Origin: UBA6055 sp965214085
GTDB lineage: Bacteria > Chloroflexota > Anaerolineae > Aggregatilineales > Phototrophicaceae
Length of the DNA: 64,000 nucleotides
Assembly: GCA_965214085.1 (NCBI GenBank)
Contig: OZ243937.1
Span: forward strand, 1,116,001 to 1,180,000
Direction: 5' to 3'
Shown: piece by piece, positions 51,636 to 58,308 of the stretch
Position numbering within the stretch: the first letter of the stretch is position 1
How the letters are laid out: each line of letters opens with the position of its first letter
Made by a program: the position numbers and the translations under genes
The notes under the pieces: model-generated
The model's database searches: none
The model's input: only the letters and a program-made list of their open reading frames with translations
Told to the model about the DNA's origin: nothing

Positions 51636-53180
51636 ATGCCTACGACGCTTAGCGCGCTTCTCGCTGCGATTCCCGCCGACCAACTGGTGTCGACGCGCGG
51701 CGACCTCTCGATTGAGATCAATTCCCCTGTCGTCGAATCGAGCTTGAATGTCCAGCCGGGCGGTCTCTTCGTCGCGCGGGCCGGGGCTTCCACTGACGGC
51801 CATCATTTCATCCCAGATGCTTTGGCAGCCGGCGCCGCCGCGGTCATCGGCGAGGCTGACTTGGCTGACCTGCCAGTTCCCTACGTTCGCGTGAAAAACG
51901 CGCAGCAGATTCTCGGGCGCTTGGCGGCAGCCTACTTCGGCAATCCGTCACGGCGGCTCGTCGTCATTGGCGTCACCGGCACTGATGGCAAGACGACGAC
52001 TTGTCATCTGCTGCACAGTATTTTGCAGCGCCAGCCGGGCTTTCGCGTGGGTTATATCAGCACGCTGTCGGCCGACTTCGGCGGCGAGGCAGCGCCGACC
52101 GGGCTGCACGTTACCACGCCTGGCGCGACCCAGGTGCAGGAATACCTAAAGTGCATGCTTGATGCCGGCCTAACGCATTGCGTATTGGAAATGACCAGCC
52201 ATGGCCTGGCGCAGGGTCGCCTGAACGGCGTCGACATTGATGTCGCCGTGCTGACCAACGTAACGCACGAACATCTCGATTTCCACGACAGTTGGGAAGA
52301 TTACCGCGCCGCGAAAGCCATCATGTTTAGAATGCTGGCTGAAAGTCAGCCCAAGCCGAAAGTGCGCAAAACGGCCGTGATTAACAAAGACGATCCTTCG
52401 GCCGACTACTTCGCTGCTATCCCAGCAGAGCAAACCATGAGGTATAGCGTGCGGAATTCGTCCGATTTCCGCGCTACAGAGATTGCTCACGGTCCATCGG
52501 CAACCTCATTCGCCGCCGCCGGACAGCAGTTCGAAATGAAACTGCGCGGAGACTTCAACGTCTACAATGCCTTGGCGGCGTTATGCGGTGCCAGAGCGCT
52601 GGGCGTGGCTTGGGAAATCGTTAGGCGAGGGATTTCTGAAGTTGCTTTGATATCGGGTCGGATGGAAATGATTGACGAGGGCCAAAATTTCTTGGCGATG
52701 GTCGATTTCGCGCATACGCCCAACGCGCTGCGACGGGCGCTGGAGGCGGGCCGGCAAATGCTGCGCCCGGGCAAAGGCCTGATCGCGGTCTTTGGCAGCG
52801 CCGGCTTACGCGATGTCGCCAAGCGCCGGCTCATGGCGGAGGCAGCGGCTGATTTGGCCGATGTGACCGTCTTGACCGCGGAAGACCCGCGTACGGAATC
52901 GCTGCATGACATCCTCGAGATGATGGCGGCCGGCTGCATAGCTCAAGGCGGGGTCGAGGGCGAGACTTTCGTCCGCGTGCCCGACCGCGGCGAGGCGATT
53001 TACTACGCCTGCCAGTTGGCGCAGCCCGGCGACCTGGTGATGGCTTGCGGCAAGGGGCATGAACAAAGTATGTGTTTCGGCGAAACCGAGCATCCCTGGG
53101 ACGACCGCGAGGCCATGCGCGCCGCCTTGCGTGGGGCGCCGCTGGCTACGCTGCCGACCGCCCGAATCGGCTCAGATTGA
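51636..53180 (+). CDS. murE: UDP-N-acetylmuramyl-tripeptide synthetase MurE
   Basis: Mur ligase adding the third (diamino) residue to UDP-MurNAc-L-Ala-D-Glu. 514 residues. Motifs: the ATP loop GVTGTDGKTTTCH, TTPGATQVQEYLKCML, MTSHGLAQGRLNGVDIDVAV, LTNVTHEHLDFH, and DFAHTPNALRRAL. The amino-acid selectivity motif (DNPR in meso-diaminopimelate enzymes) reads Glu416-Asp-Pro-Arg419. Arg is kept, which speaks against the lysine type (Asp-Asp-Pro-Asn), but the residue used (mDAP or ornithine) remains open. It is located 43 kb from the dcw cluster, where it is missing. Confidence 0.92.
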   Translation: MPTTLSALLAAIPADQLVSTRGDLSIEINSPVVESSLNVQPGGLFVARAGASTDGHHFIPDALAAGAAAVIGEADLADLPVPYVRVKNAQQILGRLAAAYFGNPSRRLVVIGVTGTDGKTTTCHLLHSILQRQPGFRVGYISTLSADFGGEAAPTGLHVTTPGATQVQEYLKCMLDAGLTHCVLEMTSHGLAQGRLNGVDIDVAVLTNVTHEHLDFHDSWEDYRAAKAIMFRMLAESQPKPKVRKTAVINKDDPSADYFAAIPAEQTMRYSVRNSSDFRATEIAHGPSATSFAAAGQQFEMKLRGDFNVYNALAALCGARALGVAWEIVRRGISEVALISGRMEMIDEGQNFLAMVDFAHTPNALRRALEAGRQMLRPGKGLIAVFGSAGLRDVAKRRLMAEAAADLADVTVLTAEDPRTESLHDILEMMAAGCIAQGGVEGETFVRVPDRGEAIYYACQLAQPGDLVMACGKGHEQSMCFGETEHPWDDREAMRAALRGAPLATLPTARIGSD

Positions 53181-53241
53181 TTAGCTGAGGCTATGCGCCA
53201 ACTTGACTGTACAATGGTTTGAATTGCGCTTGGCGCATCTA

Positions 53242-53250
53242 TGGTAAAAT
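53242..53250 (+). promoter_or_regulatory. Candidate extended -10 promoter of the GT2 gene
   Basis: TGGTAAAAT (TGn plus TAAAAT), with TTGCGC 15 bp upstream of the hexamer. It overlaps the ATG of the longest frame (53241), so the real start of the glycosyltransferase must be the downstream GTG at 53280. Confidence 0.5.
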
Positions 53251-53279
53251 CTTGTCAAGGCAACGCTCTCGAGGGGAAT

Positions 53280-54185
53280 GTGCACGATCTCGGCATTGTC
53301 ATTGTCAACTGGAATACACGCGAGTTTCTGCGCCGCTGCCTGGAAACGGTCGTGCTCAGCAGCGGAATAGACCGATACCGCGCCATTGTCGTTGACAACG
53401 CGTCGACTGACGGCAGTGCCGACATGGTACGGCAGCAATTTCCGCAGGTTGAAGTCATTGTCAATGACGCCAACATCGGCTATCCGCGCGCGAACAATGT
53501 CGGCTTGCGCCATTTGGGTTATCGCGGCGCTGGCGATGTGGCATCAAGCGCGCCCCGATACGCGCTCCTGCTCAATCCGGATACCGAACTGCCGCGCGAC
53601 GCCATGTCGCGGATGGTCAGCTTTATGGATTCGCGGCCCGATATCGGCGCGGCTGGACCTAAATTGCTGCTTGCCGACGGCAGCCTGGACAAAGCCTGCC
53701 GCCGTGGCTTTCCCACTCCGTTGGTCAGCTTTTATCACTACGCCGGGCTAGCCAGGTTATTCCCGCGCAATAGACGTTTCGGCCGCTACAATATGACCTT
53801 CGCCGACGAAGACGCTGAGCTGGAAGTGGATTCGGTTGTGGGCGCCTACATGCAGGTGCGCCGGGCGGCAATTGAACGCGTCGGCTTGCTGGACGAGGCC
53901 TTCTTTATGTATGGCGAAGATATCGACTGGGCTTTCCGCATAAAGGCAGCCGGTTACAGAGTCTGGTATCATCCGGCGGTGACGGTACACCATTTTAAGC
54001 GCGCGGCCAGCCGGAAAAACCCCAAGGCGCAATTCGAATTCTGGCGCGCCATGCTCATCTTTTATCGCAAACATTTTCGACGGACGACATTTTTTCCGGT
54101 TCATCTATTGATTTTGACCGCGCTCCTGTTCAAGGGGGGTCCCGGCTTATGGCAAGAGATCCGCAAGCCGAAAGTTACACGATAG
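53280..54185 (+). CDS. Family 2 glycosyltransferase (rhamnosyl-type)
   Basis: GT-A-fold, membrane-associated glycosyltransferase for polysaccharide assembly. 301 residues. The start LGIVIVNWNTREFLRRCLET, then IVVDNASTDGSADMV, NIGYPRANNVGLR, the DxD-like LLNPDTELPRDA, and YGEDIDWAFRIKAAGY with the catalytic acidic residues, are typical of WbbL/GT2 enzymes. The GTG at 53280 is chosen because GAGGGGAAT directly precedes it and the earlier ATG lies in a promoter box. It overlaps the next gene by 37 bp, pointing to a common exopolysaccharide or cell-wall-polymer unit. Confidence 0.9.
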   Translation: MHDLGIVIVNWNTREFLRRCLETVVLSSGIDRYRAIVVDNASTDGSADMVRQQFPQVEVIVNDANIGYPRANNVGLRHLGYRGAGDVASSAPRYALLLNPDTELPRDAMSRMVSFMDSRPDIGAAGPKLLLADGSLDKACRRGFPTPLVSFYHYAGLARLFPRNRRFGRYNMTFADEDAELEVDSVVGAYMQVRRAAIERVGLLDEAFFMYGEDIDWAFRIKAAGYRVWYHPAVTVHHFKRAASRKNPKAQFEFWRAMLIFYRKHFRRTTFFPVHLLILTALLFKGGPGLWQEIRKPKVTR

Positions 54186-55621
54186 CGCCTCGGCCAATAC
54201 GGCTGAGCAATGACCATCTAAAGGCGCTTTCCACGCTGACGCTGCTGCTTGTCGATCTTCTGATGTTGGTGGTCGCTTTTCTGGTCAGCTACGAGGCGCG
54301 TGAGATTCTGCCGTTCTTTCCGCGGCCCGAAGAACAGCCAGCATTAACCAACTATCTACCGACGATGATACTGCATAGCGCCACAATCATTGTGATGTTT
54401 TATTTCTCGCAACTCTATCATTTGAAGCGCGCCTCAAGCCGTATCGACCAAATGCGCAGTCTGGTTGGGGTGGTCACGCTGGGAACGCTGCTGGCTAGCG
54501 GCACCCAGGAGTTCCTCTTGCAGAACACTGCGCTGGAAACGCTGTATCCGCGCAGCCTGCTGTTCTATGTTTGGTTCTTCAGCCTGATTCTTGTGGTGGT
54601 CGGGCGGGAATGGCACCGCCGGTTCTGGACCTTCATGCGCCGCCGCGGCGTCGTCCGCGACAGTCTGCTGATCGTTGGCGATGGCGAGATTGCGCTGAAA
54701 ATCACGGACTTGGTCCGCAACAGCCCCGAACTCGGCTATGACATTGTGGGCATCGTAACGGCTGAGGAAAAGCAAGGCGACATGCTGGGATATCCTTATA
54801 TTGGCGTCTACAGCGAAATCCCGCGCCTGATTGACAACCAGCAAGTCGAGCAGGTGATCGTAGCCCTGTCCGACTATCGGCGCGGCGAATTGGTGGAGCT
54901 AATCAGCCTTTGCCAGCGCGGAAAAGTAGACATCAAAGTCTATCCCGATATGTTCTCTTACATGGCCGGCGACCTAAACGTTGATGATCTGGGCGGTACG
55001 CCGCTTTTGACCGTCCGCGACATCGCCCTGCGCGGTTGGAAGCTCAGCCTAAAACGCGCCCTCGATCTCATCGGCGCCACCGTTGGCTTGGTGCTGCTCT
55101 CGCCCTTTATGCTGATAACAGCCTGTCTAATACGCCTCGAATCCCGCGGGTCGGTATTCTATTGGCAGATGCGGATGGGCTTGGACGGCAGACCCTTTCC
55201 CATGATTAAATTCAGGTCAATGCGGCCCGACGCCGAATCCAGCGGGCAAACCTGGACGGTCGAGAATGACGACCGGATCACGCGCCTGGGCCACTACATG
55301 CGCCGCAGCAATTGGGACGAGATTCCACAGCTAATTAACGTATTGCTGGGTCAAATGAGCCTGGTGGGCCCGCGGCCGGAACGCCCGATGTACGTGCAGC
55401 AATTCCGCCGACAGATACCGGATTACATGATGCGGCATCGCGAGAAGTCCGGCATGACCGGCTGGGCGCAGATTAACGGACTGCGCGGCGACACTTCCAT
55501 TGCGCAGCGCACCGAAGCTGATCACTTTTACGTGGAGAACTGGTCGCTCTGGCTGGATATCGTCATTATCATCAGAACGATTTGGCAGTCGGTCACCCGC
55601 TCCAATCCAAACGCGTATTAA
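54149..55621 (+). CDS. Polyprenyl-phosphate hexose-1-phosphate transferase (WcaJ/CpsE-like)
   Basis: Initiating enzyme of exopolysaccharide or cell-surface glycan synthesis: it transfers a sugar phosphate to undecaprenyl phosphate. 490 residues. Order: four N-terminal membrane segments, a CoA-binding-like Rossmann domain (SLLIVGDGEIALKITDLV), one more membrane segment (LDLIGATVGLVLLSPFML), and the catalytic domain (FPMIKFRSMRPDA, RRSNWDEIPQLINVLLGQMS, LVGPRPERPMYVQQF, SGMTGWAQINGLRGDT). AGGGGGG precedes the ATG. Its coupling to a GT2 gene suggests that the two build the first sugars of a repeat unit; no flippase or polymerase is nearby. Confidence 0.92.
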   Translation: MARDPQAESYTIAPRPIRLSNDHLKALSTLTLLLVDLLMLVVAFLVSYEAREILPFFPRPEEQPALTNYLPTMILHSATIIVMFYFSQLYHLKRASSRIDQMRSLVGVVTLGTLLASGTQEFLLQNTALETLYPRSLLFYVWFFSLILVVVGREWHRRFWTFMRRRGVVRDSLLIVGDGEIALKITDLVRNSPELGYDIVGIVTAEEKQGDMLGYPYIGVYSEIPRLIDNQQVEQVIVALSDYRRGELVELISLCQRGKVDIKVYPDMFSYMAGDLNVDDLGGTPLLTVRDIALRGWKLSLKRALDLIGATVGLVLLSPFMLITACLIRLESRGSVFYWQMRMGLDGRPFPMIKFRSMRPDAESSGQTWTVENDDRITRLGHYMRRSNWDEIPQLINVLLGQMSLVGPRPERPMYVQQFRRQIPDYMMRHREKSGMTGWAQINGLRGDTSIAQRTEADHFYVENWSLWLDIVIIIRTIWQSVTRSNPNAY

Positions 55622-55635
55622 TAGGATTCGCGGCC

Positions 55636-55968
55636 ATGGATCTCGACGCGTTGACCCAGGCAATGCATGCTTTTGTTGAGAGCAAGGGCTGGTACCGGGA
55701 AGACTCGCCCAAGCGGCAGACACAGCGTAATCTGGCTATTTCGCTGGTATTGGAAGCATCCGAAGTGCTGGAGCATTTTCAGTGGGGCAGCGAAGTCAGC
55801 CGCCCGGACGAGTTGGCCGACGAATTGGCGGACGTCATGCTCTATCTGCTGCAATTGGCCAGCTGCAGCGGGATTGATTTGGGCGAAGCAGTAATGACTA
55901 AACTGGAGAAAAATATGACCCGGGAGTGGCGCGATAGCCCGAATGACGGCGGCGCGTCCAGGGAGTAA
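55636..55968 (+). CDS. MazG-like nucleotide pyrophosphohydrolase
   Basis: A 110-residue all-alpha NTP-PPase-like protein. The metal-binding pattern ExxExxxE (LEASEVLEHFQW) and ExxD (DELADELADVMLYLLQLA) is complete. Short MazG-like proteins of this type, like dCTPase/RS21-C6, hydrolyse (d)NTPs to monophosphates as house-cleaning enzymes. Start set at MDLDALTQAM (55636) with ATAGGATT before it; the upstream 18 codons overlap the glycosylphosphotransferase gene. The gene is 14 bp behind that gene but probably functionally separate. Confidence 0.86.
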   Translation: MDLDALTQAMHAFVESKGWYREDSPKRQTQRNLAISLVLEASEVLEHFQWGSEVSRPDELADELADVMLYLLQLASCSGIDLGEAVMTKLEKNMTREWRDSPNDGGASRE

Positions 55969-56007
55969 GTGCTCTACGCTCAGCGGCTCCTTAATCGACA
56001 GGCAGCC

Positions 56008-56273
56008 CAGGGCAATCGCTTCAAAACGCTAGCGACTGAAATGGCGCAAATTCGAACGGGAAATCAAACACAGAGTTCACAGAGAGCGCAGAGAAAAGCA
56101 ATAATGAAAGCTAACGTCATAAGTCAGGGGTGATTTTGAGAAGAATTTGAAGTCTTTTCGGTGCTTCTTGCCTTATTCCAGTCCATCGACTGCTTTGAAT
56201 AGTCGTCTCAACACTAAAATCTCTGTGCCCTCTGTGTTCTCTGTGGTTAGAATATTTTGACGAGATTGCCCTG
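56008..56273. repeat. Palindromic 'CACAGAG' intergenic repeat, copy D, with flanking direct repeats
   Basis: Occupies the 478-bp gap between the mazG-like gene and proS. The terminal inverted repeats are CAGGGCAATC (56008-56017) and GATTGCCCTG (56264-56273). The inner arms are AACACAGAGTTCACAGAGAG and GCCCTCTGTGTTCTCTGTGG. The element is directly flanked on both sides by ACAGGCAGCC (55998-56007 and 56274-56283), a 10-bp direct repeat resembling a target-site duplication. There is no transposase gene inside. This is the best evidence in the window that the repeat family has moved. Confidence 0.78.
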
Positions 56274-56345
56274 ACAGGCAGCCGCTTCGAGTCTTTTAAT
56301 CTGCCCTGAAAGCACTACAATACCTTGCGTTTCGTATCCAGCCGG

Positions 56346-56374
56346 TTAGGCTCAAGCGCATAGGCCAGTATAAT
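56346..56374 (+). promoter_or_regulatory. Promoter of proS
   Basis: TTAGGC (56346-56351), a 17-bp spacer and a perfect TATAAT (56369-56374). The start site near 56381 gives a leader of about 66 nt. No T-box or other leader structure was recognised in it. Confidence 0.55.
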
Positions 56375-56446
56375 TTCTGGGTTTCATCTCTGTCCCGCAG
56401 ACGAATAAGCGGCTCGGACGCAACTTATCACGAAGGAATAGAAGCT

Positions 56447-57889
56447 ATGTCAGAACAGTCCGTCACCGCCCAAAGCGAAGACTTCTCGCGCTGGTATAAC
56501 GAGATCGTCTACCGTGCCGATTTGGCGGCACCCAGCCCGGTGCGCGGCTGCGTGATAATTAAGCCCTATGGCTACGAAATCTGGGAAGGCATTAAAGCCG
56601 GGCTGGACAGGCGCTTCAAAGCCACCGGCCATCAGAACGCCTACTTCCCGCTCTTCATCCCGGAGAGTTACATCCGGCGCGAGGCGCAGCACGTCGAGGG
56701 TTTCAGCCCCGAGTTGGCCGTGGTGACCCACGCCGGCGGCAAAGAACTGGAGGAACCGCTGGTTGTGCGCCCGACCTCGGAAACCGTCATCGGCGAAGCC
56801 TTTAGCGACTGGATACAATCCTATCGCGACTTGCCGCTATTGATCAATCAGTGGGCGAATGTCGTACGTTGGGAGTTGCGCACGCGTCCCTTCTTGCGCA
56901 CGGCTGAGTTTCTCTGGCAAGAGGGGCATACCGCCCATGCCACACACGACGAAGCCGAGAGCGAGACCCTGCAGATGCTTGATATCTACGCGGACTTTGC
57001 CATTAATGACGCGGCGATCCCAGTTATCAAAGGCGAAAAGAGCCGTATGGAGCGCTTTGCTGGCGCGCTGCGCACCTACACCATAGAAGCCATGATGCGC
57101 GATAAGCGAGCGCTTCAATCCGGCACCAGCCACAACCTGGGACAGAACTTCGCTAAGGCATTCGACATACGCTATCTGGCCGAAAGCAACAATCAAGAGT
57201 ATTGCTGGACGACGTCCTGGGGTTTGAGCACGCGCATGGTCGGCGCGGTGGTCATGACTCATGGTGACGACAAGGGCTTGCGCCTGCCGCCCAAGCTGGC
57301 GCCCTATCAAGTGGTCATTGTGCCGATATTCAAAAATGATTCACAGCGCGGCGCGGTCATGGAAGCTGTAGAGCGCTTGCGCGCGGAGCTTGACGACGCC
57401 GACATCCGCGTGCATGTGGATGATCGAGAAGGGCAGTCGCCCGGCTTCAAGTTCAATGACTGGGAAATGCGGGGCGTGCCGCTGCGGATGGAAATCGGGC
57501 CGAGAGATGTCGAAAAGAACAATGCCGTGCTCGCTCGCCGTGATGTGCTGGGCCGCAAAGGCAAGCAATTTGTCTCGCAAGATGGCATCGTCGCTGTCGT
57601 AGGCTCGCTCTTGGCTGACATCCAGAGCAGCCTGCTTGAAGACGCTCGCGCCTTCCGCGATGCGCATATCAGCGACGCGGCCACCTATGATGAGTTGCAG
57701 TCGGTGATCGCTGCTGGCGACTGGGCGCGGGTCTATTGGGATGGCGATGACGACGATGAAGTGGCCGTCAAAGATGAGACGGGCGCTACTATTCGCTGCT
57801 TCCCCTTCGACCAGTCAACCGAGCCAGGCAGTTGCGTCAGATCCGGCCGAACCACGGAGCGAGTGGCTCTTTTCGCCAAAGCATATTGA
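56447..57889 (+). CDS. proS: Prolyl-tRNA synthetase, archaeal/eukaryotic type (ProS type 3)
   Basis: Charges tRNA-Pro. The 480 residues lack the INS editing insertion of the ordinary bacterial type. Class II motifs: motif 1 region (GCVIIKPYGYEIWEGIKAGL, FPLFIPESYI), motif 2 (NQWANVVRWELRTRPFLRTAEF followed by LWQEGHTAHAT), the TSHNLGQNFAKAF segment, and motif 3 (GLSTRMVGAVVMTHGDDKGL). Then follows the anticodon-binding domain and a C-terminal zinc-type extension ending in Tyr, typical of the archaeal-like form. GAAGGAATAG is upstream of the ATG. Confidence 0.95.
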   Translation: MSEQSVTAQSEDFSRWYNEIVYRADLAAPSPVRGCVIIKPYGYEIWEGIKAGLDRRFKATGHQNAYFPLFIPESYIRREAQHVEGFSPELAVVTHAGGKELEEPLVVRPTSETVIGEAFSDWIQSYRDLPLLINQWANVVRWELRTRPFLRTAEFLWQEGHTAHATHDEAESETLQMLDIYADFAINDAAIPVIKGEKSRMERFAGALRTYTIEAMMRDKRALQSGTSHNLGQNFAKAFDIRYLAESNNQEYCWTTSWGLSTRMVGAVVMTHGDDKGLRLPPKLAPYQVVIVPIFKNDSQRGAVMEAVERLRAELDDADIRVHVDDREGQSPGFKFNDWEMRGVPLRMEIGPRDVEKNNAVLARRDVLGRKGKQFVSQDGIVAVVGSLLADIQSSLLEDARAFRDAHISDAATYDELQSVIAAGDWARVYWDGDDDDEVAVKDETGATIRCFPFDQSTEPGSCVRSGRTTERVALFAKAY

Positions 57890-58017
57890 GCTGATCGCGT
57901 GTATATCATATTGGGTCGCTTTAAAGTCAGGCGCGGCGGGCTAAAACGCTCATTCAGCGCTTAGCGGAAATTAACAGGCTGCAACAGAAACAAACGGAAA
58001 CTCGGCAATTGTGAAAA

Positions 58018-58046
58018 TTGACACAATCAGAAACTTGCTGTAGAAT
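58018..58046 (+). promoter_or_regulatory. Near-consensus sigma70 promoter ahead of the NYN gene
   Basis: TTGACA (58018-58023), exactly 17 bp, TAGAAT (58041-58046): the closest match to consensus seen in the window. Transcription should start near 58053. The part of the gap before it (57890-58017) shows nothing recognisable beyond a weak hairpin after proS. Confidence 0.72.
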
Positions 58047-58052
58047 GGTCAA

Positions 58053-58308
58053 GCGTCCCTAAATATTTGTTCTAAAGCGAGAAAGCGGGTGGAACAGGAT
58101 GCGCGGGAAACGAGATGCGTAGTTCTCGCGTAGAATGTGTATATGCGTGAACCAGGGGCGCCCTTACTAAATTGTTCTTGCAAGATGTTATTGCCAATAC
58201 GCCGTAGCATATACCGTAAACTTGTTGCCCATGCGCGTTCGTGGAACTATGAGTTAGTCGCCGTCTTGATAGAGTACCGGCCGGCGCCGTAACTTTTTGG
58301 ACTAAAAT
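58053..58308 (+). other. Long untranslated leader (possible regulatory RNA) of the NYN gene
   Basis: About 256 bases between the predicted start site and the NYN-domain ATG, with no open frame on the plus strand that looks coding. Ribosome-binding sequence before the ATG is not evident (ACTTTTTGGACTAAAAT). The length is unusual for this compact genome. It could be a structured 5' leader, an independent small RNA, or space for a second promoter; no known riboswitch class was recognised. Confidence 0.35.

Noticed and set aside
7641..56273. Possible CRISPR array made of the CACAGAG repeats
   Set aside because: The copies are tens of kilobases apart, palindromic and diverged; there are no regularly spaced direct repeats with unique spacers and no cas genes.
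58303..58308. TAAAAT directly before the NYN start codon as its -10 box
   Set aside because: A start site from it would lie inside the gene, downstream of the ATG; it could only matter if translation starts further in, for which there is no sign.
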